Below are positions 1-8,650 of a stretch of 64,000 nucleotides of DNA, piece after piece. The position numbers and the translations under genes were made by a program. Below the pieces are notes generated by a model. It was not told where the DNA came from, ran no database searches, and worked only from the letters and a program-made list of their open reading frames with translations. Every line of letters begins with the position of its first letter. The first letter of the stretch is position 1. The DNA lies in assembly GCF_000379425.1 (NCBI RefSeq), contig NZ_KB902215.1, forward strand, positions 1 to 64,000. The letters run 5' to 3'. The DNA comes from Corynebacterium lubricantis DSM 45231 (GTDB taxonomy: Bacteria; Actinomycetota; Actinomycetes; Mycobacteriales; Mycobacteriaceae).

Positions 1-169
1 GGTTGTCACTGGTGGTGCCGTATTCGGCGCCGCAGACCTGGTCGGCTTGGGCGGACAGCAGGAGGTTGATGGTGTCCTGGAGCATCTGGCGCATCAGATC
101 GGGTGAGGCTTGGGCCAGCAGGTCGTCGAGGTATCCGGTGGGGTCGATATGATTGGGCGCGGAGGCCAT
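1..169 (-). CDS. IS256-family (mutator-type) transposase, N-terminal fragment
   Basis: This is the first 56 codons of a transposase that continues beyond the left edge. It starts at ATG 169 with an AAAGGA ribosome-binding site a few bases upstream. The visible protein contains YLDDLLAQASPDLMRQML and then QADQVCGAEYGT, the conserved start of actinobacterial IS256-family DDE transposases, which cut and move the element. The catalytic DDE residues lie outside the window, so activity cannot be judged. Confidence 0.85.
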   Translation of the reverse strand, partial: MASAPNHIDPTGYLDDLLAQASPDLMRQMLQDTINLLLSAQADQVCGAEYGTTSDN

Positions 170-290
170 CGTTGGTGTCCTTTCGAGGATGTGTAGGAGC
201 TGAGTCGAAAGGTACCGCGGTGGTCTCCTTGCTGGTCGGCAGGGGGGGTTCACCAGGCGGTAGCTGTACACCACACTATTGGACGCAACC
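1..290 (-). mobile_element. End of an IS256-family insertion sequence (partial, runs off the window)
   Basis: The window starts inside an insertion sequence. Its transposase reads leftward from 169. The outer end appears to be at about 290, because the stretch ending GGACGCAACC has the look of IS256-family ends, which read inward as GGTTGCGTCC followed by GTGTACAGCTAC. Immediately to the right the sequence becomes coding for a sodium/glutamate symporter with its start missing, which supports this boundary. The other end and the target duplication lie outside the window. The exact last base is inferred. Confidence 0.7.
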
Positions 291-322
291 GGATCTCGAT
301 CCTGCTGATCGTCGGTAACGTA

Positions 323-1630
323 TTGCGTAACCGTTTGCGACTATTCCAGCAGCTCCTCCTGCCAGCACCAATTACGGCGGGCCTGATTGGGTTGCTCCTT
401 GGACCTGAGGTCCTCGGGTGGATCGGGTTCTCCGACCAAATCGGTGCCTACACCACCATTTTGATCGCCGTGATCTTCGCCTCGATGGCGTGGTCGATGG
501 ATATCGGTGGCTCGGTGGCCAAGGGTGCACACAATATGTGGAGCTTCTCCACAACCATGTTCATGTTCCAATGGGGCATCTTCATTTTGCTCGGTGTGTA
601 CCTGTTTAAGCCGGTTTTCGGTACCGAAGATTGGTTCGGCATGATGTTGCCCGTCGGCTTCGTTGGCGGATTTGGCACCGCTGCGGCCGTTGGTTCGTCT
701 CTTGAGGCAGTCGGTGCCGAAGCGGCGTCGTCGTTAGGCTTTACTTCGGCGACCATCGGCACACTCGTTGCCATTATCGGCGGTGTCGTCGTGGCGAACT
801 GGGGTATTCGCACCGGTAAGGCTACAGAGCTCGAGGGTGAGCTTCCCGACGAGCTGCGCAAGGGCTACATCGAGAAGGAAGAAGATCGACCTTCCATTGG
901 TAAGGCAACGACAAACCCTTCCGCAATTGAACCGCTGGCTCTGCATCTGGGCTTCATTATTTTCACGGTCCTCGTTGCGTACTTCGTTAACCAGCTCATC
1001 ATTAACCAGTGGGAGAACGTTTCCATCCCGCTGTTCGCTACGTCGTTTGTGATTGGCCTGATTGGCCGTGTAATTATGCGCATGTTCAATCGTCCGAACT
1101 ACCTGGACAAGCAGACGGTGAGCACAATCTCGGGTGCTGCTACCGACTATATGATCGCCTTTGGTATTGCGTCGATCGTTCCTGCGGCTCTGGCCGATTA
1201 TTGGGTTGAGCTGGTACTTCTCTTCGTTCTGGGGACCATCTTCTGTCTGTTCTACCTGCTGGTCATGGCACCGATTTTCTTCGGCGACCGGTGGATCGAA
1301 CGCGGCCTCTTCGGTTGGGGCTGGGCTACGGCCGCGGTGGCCACCGGTATCGCGCTGCTGAAAATGGTGGATCCGAAACTGCGCTCCGGAACGCTGAACG
1401 AGTATGGCGTGGCCTATGTAGGCTTCGCCCCATTTGAAATCGGCATGACCATTATCGCGCCGATCGCCGTGATCGCCGGGGTGACTACCGGTTTTGGCTG
1501 GATCACCTTCGCCATTGCCGCCGTCGTGCTGATTATGTCCTATGCCCTGAAATGGGTTCCGGTGAAGGGGGATGGGCCTGGCGGGGCTCGCGTGAAGGCT
1601 AGCGATAGCAGCGGGGGATCCTCCGGCTAG
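323..1630 (+). CDS. gltS: Sodium/glutamate symporter (GltS-type), 5' end cut off by the IS
   Basis: This is a polytopic membrane protein of the ESS family, which imports glutamate with Na+. The remnant carries the PAPITAGLIGLLLGP segment, the GGFGTAAAVGSSLE loop and about ten hydrophobic segments, then a short Gly/Ser-rich tail. The frame stays open upstream of the first usable start (TTG 323) and encodes ISILLIVGNV back to about 291, which matches the first membrane helix of the family. There it runs into the IS end. No ATG, GTG or TTG occurs in frame between 197 and 322. The gene has therefore lost its promoter, start codon and roughly the first dozen residues. It may be silent, or weakly expressed from TTG 323 without a full first helix. 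The family call is firm; function is doubtful. Confidence 0.8.
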   Translation: MRNRLRLFQQLLLPAPITAGLIGLLLGPEVLGWIGFSDQIGAYTTILIAVIFASMAWSMDIGGSVAKGAHNMWSFSTTMFMFQWGIFILLGVYLFKPVFGTEDWFGMMLPVGFVGGFGTAAAVGSSLEAVGAEAASSLGFTSATIGTLVAIIGGVVVANWGIRTGKATELEGELPDELRKGYIEKEEDRPSIGKATTNPSAIEPLALHLGFIIFTVLVAYFVNQLIINQWENVSIPLFATSFVIGLIGRVIMRMFNRPNYLDKQTVSTISGAATDYMIAFGIASIVPAALADYWVELVLLFVLGTIFCLFYLLVMAPIFFGDRWIERGLFGWGWATAAVATGIALLKMVDPKLRSGTLNEYGVAYVGFAPFEIGMTIIAPIAVIAGVTTGFGWITFAIAAVVLIMSYALKWVPVKGDGPGGARVKASDSSGGSSG

Positions 1631-1657
1631 TCTGCTTATGTAAATGTGTCTGTTTTA

Positions 1658-1689
1658 GGCCACCTCGCGAACCTGTGGGGTGGCCTTTT
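1658..1689 (+). terminator. Rho-independent terminator after the symporter gene
   Basis: The arms GGCCACC (1658-1664) and GGTGGCC (1679-1685) form a 7-bp perfect stem. It is followed by TTTT, 28 bases after the stop codon at 1630. Confidence 0.8.
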
Positions 1690-1720
1690 GCATGTCCAGT
1701 ACGCATTAATATGAATCAGA

Positions 1721-1792
1721 TCACATCAAGTTGACATTGGCTTCAAATTCCTCGAGGATCTTGATCTGCTTCGCAAAGAAAAGTACTTCCAT
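1721..1792 (-). CDS. Possible 23-residue open reading frame
   Basis: A short frame runs leftward from ATG 1792 to TGA 1721, with AAGGA eight bases upstream of the start. The peptide begins MEVLFFAKQIK and is amphipathic. I recognise no family. It lies between the terminator of the symporter gene and the first MFS gene, on the opposite strand. It may be chance or a gene remnant. Confidence 0.2.
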   Translation of the reverse strand: MEVLFFAKQIKILEEFEANVNLM

Positions 1793-1843
1793 GTTGCTTT
1801 TCCTTGGTCCCAAGCAACGCCCGTATTCAGTTAAGAGAACTGA
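1793..1843. promoter_or_regulatory. Two inverted repeats upstream of the first MFS exporter
   Basis: GTTGCTT (1793-1799) pairs with AAGCAAC (1812-1818), and TCAGTT (1827-1832) pairs with AACTGA (1838-1843). They lie 100-150 bp before the MFS start. They could be operators or 5'-leader hairpins; no regulator is identifiable from the sequence. Confidence 0.3.
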
Positions 1844-1942
1844 GCGGCGGACGGATTAACTACCTTAGATTTTCTTATTCGCAGGTGTGCCCTAGAACGG
1901 GTACACCAATTGAGCATTGAACTTTTTGCCTTTGGAGAACAT

Positions 1943-3448
1943 ATGAACGCAGCCCGAAAAACACCCGACAGAAACCAAGAAGCGAATTCCGCCAGCAAAA
2001 ACGATCGGCTTCCAGGAAGCACAATTGCTGTGCTTGCCGTCCTCGTTGTCACGTCCTTTGTGATGATGCTCAACGAGACCTCGCTCTCCGTCGCCCTGCC
2101 CGAGATCATGGCGCAGTTTGATATTTCGGCGTCCACCGCACAGTGGGCGCTGACCGGCGTGATGCTGACTATGGCCATCGTGATGCCCACAACGGGCTGG
2201 ATCATGGACAGGTTCACCACCCGTCAGGTGTACTTTTTCGCGCTGATTGCCTTCCTCATCGGCTCCGTGGTTGCTGCATGGTCGCCGACATTTTCCATGT
2301 TGCTGCTCGGCCGCGTCCTGCAAGCGGCAGGTACCGCGATTCTGATTCCATTGCAGTCAATCGTCGTCATGATCATTGTGCCTGCTAAACGACGAGGCAC
2401 GGTGATGGGTCTGATCTCTATTGTCCAGGCCACGGCTCCTGCACTTGGCCCAACATTCTCTGGCTTGGTCATGACGGTGTCGACCTGGCACATGACCTTC
2501 TGGATCATGGCCGTTCTAGTCGCCATCACCGGCCTATTCGCCGTGAAGTACCTCAAGAATGTGGGCACAACCAAGGAATCCCCACTCGATGTGTTCTCCG
2601 TATTCCTGGCGGCTCTTGCCTTCGGTGGCCTTGTCTACGGTTTGAGCTCTATCGGCACGATTGTGACCGGTGGCCCAGCCGCAACCGCCGCGCTTGTAAT
2701 CACCATCGTCGGCCTCGTCGCCCTGGTGTTCTTCGTTTGGCGCCAAATCAAGCTGGCAAAGGAAGACCGAGCGCTGCTGAACCTGGCACCTCTCAAGGTG
2801 AAGAACTTCGTCGTTGCAATGCTGTCGATCCTGTTCATCCAGGCCACTATGCTGGGTGTTTCCAACACGCTGCCTTTGTACCTCCAGGGTGCACTGATGA
2901 CTTCCGTTCTGGTCGCTGGCCTGGTTAACCTTCCTGGTGGCCTGCTGCAGGCAATCCTCTCGCCGTTCTCCGGATCTATGTATGACCGCGTTGGACCTCG
3001 TCCACTCGTGATCCCAGGCATGATCATTGCCGCTGCCTCACTCTATGGCCTGGCAACCGTGGATTCGAACACCTCGGTGGGGTTCATCGTGCTCATGTTC
3101 GTGGTCTTCTCAGGTGGACTGTCGCTGGTGCTCACACCAATGATGACCACTGCGTTGAGCTCGCTCGATCATGAGGTCTACAGTCACGGTTCTGCAATTT
3201 TGAACACCTTGATGCAGCTCGCTGGTGCCGCGGGTACGGCAGTGTTGATTGCTATCTTCGACATCGTGAGCGCAGCTGGTGGGGGCACCCCGGAAGCAAT
3301 GGGTGACGGTGCAGCACAGGCCTTCCTTGTTGGTGCGGTGCTGCTGACCATTGGCGTGCTTGTCTCGCTGTCCGTTCAGCGGCCTGACCTATCGGGTTCG
3401 ACAAAAACAGTGGAACCCACTGCGGCGAAGGAATCATCCGAGAACTAA
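1943..3448 (+). CDS. MFS drug exporter, DHA2 family (first of a tandem pair)
   Basis: This 501-residue protein is predicted to have about 14 membrane helices. It carries the loop motif DRFTTRQVYF between helices 2 and 3 and the NETSLSVALPEI helix-1 motif of the EmrB/LmrB-type DHA2 family, which expels drugs or metabolites using the proton gradient. A GGAG ribosome-binding site about eight bases upstream points to ATG 1943 rather than the TTG-type start at 1910. The next gene is a close paralogue in the same orientation, by eye about 70 percent identical over its whole length, so the pair arose by tandem duplication. The substrate cannot be told from sequence. Confidence 0.85.
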   Translation: MNAARKTPDRNQEANSASKNDRLPGSTIAVLAVLVVTSFVMMLNETSLSVALPEIMAQFDISASTAQWALTGVMLTMAIVMPTTGWIMDRFTTRQVYFFALIAFLIGSVVAAWSPTFSMLLLGRVLQAAGTAILIPLQSIVVMIIVPAKRRGTVMGLISIVQATAPALGPTFSGLVMTVSTWHMTFWIMAVLVAITGLFAVKYLKNVGTTKESPLDVFSVFLAALAFGGLVYGLSSIGTIVTGGPAATAALVITIVGLVALVFFVWRQIKLAKEDRALLNLAPLKVKNFVVAMLSILFIQATMLGVSNTLPLYLQGALMTSVLVAGLVNLPGGLLQAILSPFSGSMYDRVGPRPLVIPGMIIAAASLYGLATVDSNTSVGFIVLMFVVFSGGLSLVLTPMMTTALSSLDHEVYSHGSAILNTLMQLAGAAGTAVLIAIFDIVSAAGGGTPEAMGDGAAQAFLVGAVLLTIGVLVSLSVQRPDLSGSTKTVEPTAAKESSEN

Positions 3449-3487
3449 CCACAATGAGCTTCCAAATGTGTTTTCATTCACGATGTT

Positions 3488-3516
3488 TTGACAGGGCAGA
3501 GCCTTTCGCCCAAACT
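3488..3516 (+). promoter_or_regulatory. Possible promoter for the second MFS gene
   Basis: TTGACA (3488-3493) is followed after 17 bases by CAAACT (3511-3516). The -35 is consensus and the -10 is weak. It would give the second exporter its own promoter with a leader of about 170 bases that includes the small hairpin TCACT-TCG-AGTGA near 3586. Confidence 0.35.
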
Positions 3517-3691
3517 GAAAGTGACTTTGGCGTAAGCGGACATTAAATACCGCTTATGTCAAATGAAATCCGCGATCCGGCTACTTCACTTCGAGTGAGA
3601 GTGCCGAGGAGAGGATTTCTTTGTTTTTAACCAGTTGTGAGGGCGTGCCAACCGAGGTGCGCCCATCATTGATCAATAAGGAGCTTTTAGA

Positions 3692-5173
3692 GTGACACCA
3701 GTAAACGGATCCCCACCGAATTCCGATTCCGATCAACCATCGGACAAGCTATCAGGCAAGGTCATTGCTGTTATTGCGGTGCTTGTTGCTACCGCCTTCG
3801 TAATGATGCTCAACGAGACTGCCCTGTCTGTCGCGTTGCCCGATGTGATGGAAGAATTTGATATTACCGCGTCCGTTGCTCAGTGGGCGCTGACTGGTGT
3901 CATGCTGACGATGGCCATTGTGATGCCAATGACGGGCTGGATACTTGATAGGTTTACTACCCGCCAAGTCTACTTCTTCGCGGTGATCTTCTTCCTCATC
4001 GGATCTATCGTTGCAGCTCTCTCGCCAACATTTATGGTCATGTTCCTGGGCCGTGTGTTGCAAGCAGTCGGTACAGCCATTGTGATGCCGCTGCAGATGA
4101 CAGTTGTAATGAATATTGTTCCGCCTCATCGTCGCGGCTCTATCATGGGAATCATCTCAATCGTGATGGCCGTCGGACCTGCACTGGGCCCAACTTTTGC
4201 CGGCTTGATCATGTCCTTCTCCACTTGGCACATGACATTTTGGATCATGGCAGTTCTCGTTGCGATCGCAGGCCTTGTGGCCATGCGTTACCTCCAAAAT
4301 GTTGGAACTACTAAAGAATCGCCGCTCGACTTTGTCTCCGTCGTGCTCTCTGCCTTTGCCTTCGGCGGACTCGTCTACGGCTTGAGCTCCATCGGTATGA
4401 TTGTTACCGGAGCGCCAGGAGCGACCGCTGCGATCGTGATTTCTATCGTCGGCGTGGTGGGCCTTATTCTCTTCATCTGGCGCCAGCTGGCCACAGCAAA
4501 ATCTGGTAAGGCACTACTGAATCTGGCGCCTTTGAAGGTGAAAAACTTCGTGGTTGCCGTGATTGTCATCATGGCTTTCCAGATGGCGCTGCTCGGTGTA
4601 TCGAATACCTTGCCGCTTTATTTGCAGGGTGCGCTTTTGGTCTCCGTACTGGTTGCCGGCATGGTGAACCTGCCTGGTGGCATCGTCGAGACGCTCATTT
4701 CTCCGATCTCGGGCGCGCTCTATGACCGCATTGGTCCACGTCCGCTTGTGATCCCGGGAGCCCTGATTGCTGCCGGCTCCTTGTATGCCATGGCGACTAC
4801 CGACCACACGACGTCTGTATGGTTCATCGTGGTGATGTTCGCGATCCTGTCCATTGGTATTGGTCTTGCTCTGACACCCTTGATGACTACGTCTTTGAGC
4901 TCGCTACCCGGTGAGATCTACACGCACGGTTCCGCAATTATGAATACTTTGATGCAGCTGGCTGGTGCCGCGGGCACGGCAGTGATGATTGCTATCTTCG
5001 ATGTGGTGAGCGCGGCCGGCGGTGGCACCCCTGAAGCGCAAGGCGAAGGAGGCAGCCGCGCATTCTTGGTTGCTGCGATCCTGCTTTCCGTGGCCTTCGT
5101 ATTCTCCCTCTTCATCCAACGTCCGGACTTGTCTGGCTCGGTGAAGACTGTGGAGCCGGCGGAACCGAAGTAG
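3692..5173 (+). CDS. MFS drug exporter, DHA2 family (second of a tandem pair)
   Basis: This 493-residue paralogue of the preceding gene has the same 14-helix layout, the same DRFTTRQVYFF loop and the same C-terminal ending (QRPDLSGS followed by TVEP). It starts with GTG 3692, preceded by AAGGAG at a good distance. The conserved core TWHMTFWIMAVLVAI and the block ALLNLAPLKVKNFVV are shared word for word with the first copy. Differences cluster in the helices near the C-terminal half, where substrate preference could have diverged. The 243-bp gap before it contains its own promoter candidate, so the two may be regulated separately. Confidence 0.85.
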   Translation: MTPVNGSPPNSDSDQPSDKLSGKVIAVIAVLVATAFVMMLNETALSVALPDVMEEFDITASVAQWALTGVMLTMAIVMPMTGWILDRFTTRQVYFFAVIFFLIGSIVAALSPTFMVMFLGRVLQAVGTAIVMPLQMTVVMNIVPPHRRGSIMGIISIVMAVGPALGPTFAGLIMSFSTWHMTFWIMAVLVAIAGLVAMRYLQNVGTTKESPLDFVSVVLSAFAFGGLVYGLSSIGMIVTGAPGATAAIVISIVGVVGLILFIWRQLATAKSGKALLNLAPLKVKNFVVAVIVIMAFQMALLGVSNTLPLYLQGALLVSVLVAGMVNLPGGIVETLISPISGALYDRIGPRPLVIPGALIAAGSLYAMATTDHTTSVWFIVVMFAILSIGIGLALTPLMTTSLSSLPGEIYTHGSAIMNTLMQLAGAAGTAVMIAIFDVVSAAGGGTPEAQGEGGSRAFLVAAILLSVAFVFSLFIQRPDLSGSVKTVEPAEPK

Positions 5174-5267
5174 AAAATCTCAGCGGGAAATTGTAAATTT
5201 CCGAACCAATTTCAAAGTTGAGCGAAAGAGGCTAAAGATCTTCTTTAATTTTTAGTCTTTTTTCGTC

Positions 5268-5288
5268 CTTGAGTGGAACAGACTCAAC
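5268..5288. promoter_or_regulatory. HAIR operator (HspR-binding) upstream of clpB
   Basis: CTTGAGT-N7-ACTCAAC matches the HAIR consensus CTTGAGT-N7-ACTCAAG at 13 of 14 positions. It lies 56 bases before the clpB start. HspR represses clpB and dnaK operons through this element in actinobacteria; the hspR gene is not in this window. Confidence 0.85.
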
Positions 5289-5344
5289 CATTTGTGCGTT
5301 ACTACTAGCGACTAACAAAACTTCAAGGCGAAAGGGGCAACTAT

Positions 5345-7900
5345 ATGAGCTCGTTCAACCCAACTACGAAAACGCAGGAAGCCCTGCAACAGGCGCTACA
5401 AAAGGCCAGCGCAAACGGTAACCCGGATATCCGTCCGGCTCACCTGTTGAATGCAATTTTGACCCAGGAAGAGGGCATCGCCCGTCCTGTCCTTCAGGCT
5501 ACCGGCGTTGACCCAGACACGGTGGCAAAAGAGGCAGAAGCCATCGTCGATGGCTACCCGAAGGCCGAGGGCCAGAATTTAGCAAACCCGAACTTTAACC
5601 GCGATGCACTCAATGCGTTGAATACAGCGCAAGAGCTCGCAGGGGAGCTTGGCGACGAATACGTCTCCACCGAGGTACTGCTCGCTGCAATCGCGCGCGG
5701 CAACGATGAAGCAGCCGAGCTATTGAAGAAGCGCGGCGCTACCTATGACGTCATTAAGCAGGCTTTCCCGTCCGTGCGCGGTAGTAAAAAGGTCACTAGC
5801 CAGGATCCGGAAGATCAGTTCCAGGCTCTGGAGAAGTACTCCACCGACCTCACTGCTCGTGCGCGCGAGGGCAAGATTGACCCTGTGATTGGCCGTGACC
5901 AGGAGATTCGTCGCGTGGTCCAGGTTCTTAGCCGTCGTACCAAGAACAACCCGGTACTCATCGGTGAGCCTGGTGTTGGTAAGACTGCGATCGTTGAGGG
6001 CCTTGCTCGCCGCATTGTTGCGGGCGACGTTCCCGAGTCGCTGAAGGGTAAGACCCTGCTGAGCCTCGACCTTGGCTCCATGGTCGCCGGTGCGAAGTAT
6101 CGCGGTGAATTCGAGGAGCGCCTCAAGGCCGTTCTCGACGAGATTAAGAGCTCTGACGGCCAGATCATTACGTTCATCGACGAGCTGCACACCATCGTCG
6201 GAGCCGGCGCTACCGGCGAGGGCTCGATGGATGCTGGCAACATGATTAAGCCTATGCTTGCCCGCGGTGAGCTGCGCCTAGTCGGTGCGACCACGCTCGA
6301 CGAGTACCGCAAGTATATCGAGAAGGATGCCGCGCTTGAGCGTCGCTTCCAGCAGGTCTATGTGGGTGAGCCTTCTGTGGAGGATACCGTCGGTATTCTG
6401 CGTGGCCTGAAGGAGCGCTACGAAGTGCACCACGGCGTGCGCATTCAGGACTCTGCCCTGGTTGCCGCAGCCGAGCTGTCGAATCGCTACATCACCAACC
6501 GCTTCCTGCCGGATAAGGCCATTGACCTAGTCGACGAAGCCGGTTCGCGGCTGCGCATGGAGATCGATTCCTCGCCGCAGGAGATCGACGAGCTCGAGCG
6601 CGTGGTTCGCCGCCTCGAGATCGAGGAGATCGCCCTAGAGAAGGAGTCGGATGCAGCGTCCAAGGATCGCCTGGAGAAGCTGCGCCAAGAGCTTGCCGAC
6701 GAGCGCGAGAAACTCGGCGAACTAAAAGCTCGTTGGGCCAACGAGAAGGGTTCCATTGACAAGGTTCAGGCAGCGAAGGAGGAGCTGGAGAAGCTGCGCA
6801 ACGAGTCCGAGATCGCAGAGCGCGACGGCGACTACGCGAAGGTTTCCGAGCTGCGCTACGGCCGGATCCCAGAGCTGGAAGAAGAGGTTGCACAAGCCGA
6901 ATCGCAGGCGCATGACTCCGGCAATACGATGCTCTCTGAGGAGGTCACCCCAGATGTGATCGCTGACGTTGTCAGCGCGTGGACTGGTATTCCTGCGGGC
7001 AAGATGATGCAGGGCGAAACCGAGAAACTGCTGCACATGGAAGAAGTACTGGGGAAGCGCGTCGTCGGCCAGCACGAAGCTGTGCAGGCAGTCTCCGATG
7101 CTGTCCGCCGGTCCCGTGCAGGTATCGCGGATCCGAACCGACCTACCGGTTCCTTCCTCTTCCTCGGTCCTACCGGCGTTGGTAAGACTGAGCTGGCGAA
7201 GGCTGTTGCGGAGTTCCTCTTCGACGACGAGCAGGCCATGGTCCGCATCGACATGTCCGAGTACGGCGAGAAGCACTCCGTCTCCCGCCTGGTCGGTGCC
7301 CCTCCGGGATACGTCGGCCACGATTCGGGCGGTCAGCTGACCGAAGCCGTGCGCCGTCGCCCTTACACCCTCGTGCTTTTCGACGAGGTGGAGAAGGCCC
7401 ACCCGGACGTATTCGACGTGTTGCTGCAGGTCCTCGACGACGGACGCCTCACCGACGGCCAGGGCAGGACGGTTGATTTCAGTAATACTGTGATCATCTT
7501 GACCTCCAACCTGGGTGCCGGCGGCAGCCGCGAGCAGATCATGGATGCGGTGAAGAAGGCCTTCAAGCCGGAATTCATCAACCGTCTCGACGACGTGGTC
7601 ATCTTCGATCCGCTGTCTCAGGAACAGCTGGTCGGCATCGTTGACATCCAGCTGCAGAGCCTGGCGGACCGCCTCGCCGGTCGCCGCCTCGAGCTGGAAG
7701 TATCCGATGCTGCGAAGTCCTGGTTGGCAGAGCGTGGCTACGATCCTGACTTCGGTGCGCGCCCGCTGCGTCGCCTGATTCAGCAGGCTATCGGCGATAA
7801 GCTGGCGAAGGCACTGCTCAGTGGCTACATCGTGGACGGCGATACCGTGTTGGTTGACGTCGCAGATGGTGGCGAATCGCTCACAGTAGACGCGAAGTAA
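5345..7900 (+). CDS. clpB: ATP-dependent disaggregase ClpB
   Basis: ClpB works with DnaK to pull apart protein aggregates after heat or other stress. The 851-residue length is normal for the family. The N-terminal Clp domain spans about residues 1-145. The first AAA+ module has Walker A GEPGVGKT at 207-214. The coiled-coil middle domain, rich in Glu, Lys and Arg, covers about 400-520. The second AAA+ module has Walker A GPTGVGKT at 608-615. The start ATG 5345 follows GAAAGGGG. Control by HspR is indicated by the HAIR operator just upstream. Confidence 0.97.
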   Translation: MSSFNPTTKTQEALQQALQKASANGNPDIRPAHLLNAILTQEEGIARPVLQATGVDPDTVAKEAEAIVDGYPKAEGQNLANPNFNRDALNALNTAQELAGELGDEYVSTEVLLAAIARGNDEAAELLKKRGATYDVIKQAFPSVRGSKKVTSQDPEDQFQALEKYSTDLTARAREGKIDPVIGRDQEIRRVVQVLSRRTKNNPVLIGEPGVGKTAIVEGLARRIVAGDVPESLKGKTLLSLDLGSMVAGAKYRGEFEERLKAVLDEIKSSDGQIITFIDELHTIVGAGATGEGSMDAGNMIKPMLARGELRLVGATTLDEYRKYIEKDAALERRFQQVYVGEPSVEDTVGILRGLKERYEVHHGVRIQDSALVAAAELSNRYITNRFLPDKAIDLVDEAGSRLRMEIDSSPQEIDELERVVRRLEIEEIALEKESDAASKDRLEKLRQELADEREKLGELKARWANEKGSIDKVQAAKEELEKLRNESEIAERDGDYAKVSELRYGRIPELEEEVAQAESQAHDSGNTMLSEEVTPDVIADVVSAWTGIPAGKMMQGETEKLLHMEEVLGKRVVGQHEAVQAVSDAVRRSRAGIADPNRPTGSFLFLGPTGVGKTELAKAVAEFLFDDEQAMVRIDMSEYGEKHSVSRLVGAPPGYVGHDSGGQLTEAVRRRPYTLVLFDEVEKAHPDVFDVLLQVLDDGRLTDGQGRTVDFSNTVIILTSNLGAGGSREQIMDAVKKAFKPEFINRLDDVVIFDPLSQEQLVGIVDIQLQSLADRLAGRRLELEVSDAAKSWLAERGYDPDFGARPLRRLIQQAIGDKLAKALLSGYIVDGDTVLVDVADGGESLTVDAK

Positions 7901-7916
7901 TGCGCAGGTAATTTAG

Positions 7917-7946
7917 GTCGGCGCCCCTTGAGGGGTGCCGGCCTTC
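7917..7946 (+). terminator. Terminator after clpB
   Basis: The sequence GGCGCCCCTTGAGGGGTGCC folds into a strong stem with flanking GTC/GGC pairs. It is followed by TTCTT and lies 17 bases after the clpB stop. Confidence 0.75.
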
Positions 7947-7988
7947 TTGCTGTTTAAAGCTGGTATCGCCAGCACAGCCAGCCTGCAC

Positions 7989-8047
7989 TATCGACGGATA
8001 TGCTGAAAAATTCGATTTGGTCGACGTTCTGGACATATCCGTCGATA
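7989..8047. repeat. 14-bp perfect inverted repeat in an intergenic region
   Basis: TATCGACGGATATG (7989-8002) is exactly mirrored by CATATCCGTCGATA (8034-8047), with 31 bases between. It lies in the 305-bp gap 7901-8205 between the clpB terminator and the DUF4265 gene. The rest of that gap, including a C-rich run near 8150, shows no gene. The repeat could be a distant-half-site operator or a remnant of a small mobile repeat. A looser relative (GGACATACCTGTCG) occurs near 52968. Confidence 0.6.
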
Positions 8048-8205
8048 CCGCGCGGAACCAATATCGGTGAAGATGAATTCCAAGCCCATTTACGTGTGAA
8101 TAACGGCACATAAAGCAATCGTCACCGAGCCAACCCACCACCACCCCCGGCCACCACAACCTGCGCACTAATTCCTTTTTTGCTATTACCGGCTACGATG
8201 AGGGA

Positions 8206-8631
8206 ATGACGTCCTTAACGCCGACTACAACTATTGTTACTAGGGTTCCGTTACCGGGCATCAACAACGAAGAACTTGCAGCTCACGACATTGGAAACGG
8301 GCACTTCGTTGTGGCCAGCGTTCCATTCGTTGACACTACTTTGGCTGTCGGTGACATTGTTGAATGCGTCAGAGTTGGTGGGCAATTCCACGTCAACCAA
8401 GTTGTCGTCCGCGGTGGTGCTTCGACCATCCGGATTTTGCCCCAAGGCCCAGAAGACATTGCGGGTACGTTGCTTGCATTCGGATGCAGGGTGGAAATCG
8501 GCCCGGGCGGAATGCTCGCCGCGTCGATTGGACCTGATTGCCCCTGGGAAGGAATCCAAGAGTGGTTGGAATCCCTCGAGGATGATGGTCAAATTCAAGT
8601 AGCGCCTGGATACACGGCGGAGAGTCACTAA
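8206..8631 (+). CDS. DUF4265-type protein of unknown function
   Basis: This 141-residue soluble protein has HDIGNGHFVVASVPF near residue 27 and then LAVGDIVEC, the pattern I associate with DUF4265. The C-terminal part is acidic, with two Trp residues (CPWEGIQEWLE). No signal peptide or membrane helix is seen. The start ATG 8206 follows a GAGG-like site (GATGAGGGA). It stands 19 bases before the rhodanese gene, so the two could share a transcript, although the second also has its own leaderless promoter. The biochemical role is unknown. Confidence 0.65.
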   Translation: MTSLTPTTTIVTRVPLPGINNEELAAHDIGNGHFVVASVPFVDTTLAVGDIVECVRVGGQFHVNQVVVRGGASTIRILPQGPEDIAGTLLAFGCRVEIGPGGMLAASIGPDCPWEGIQEWLESLEDDGQIQVAPGYTAESH

Positions 8632-8650
8632 TCCCCCTAAGATGGCAAGC

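Noticed and set aside
103-318. Plus-strand frame across the IS end
   Set aside because: It overlaps the transposase start antisense and ends in the insertion junction; not a gene.
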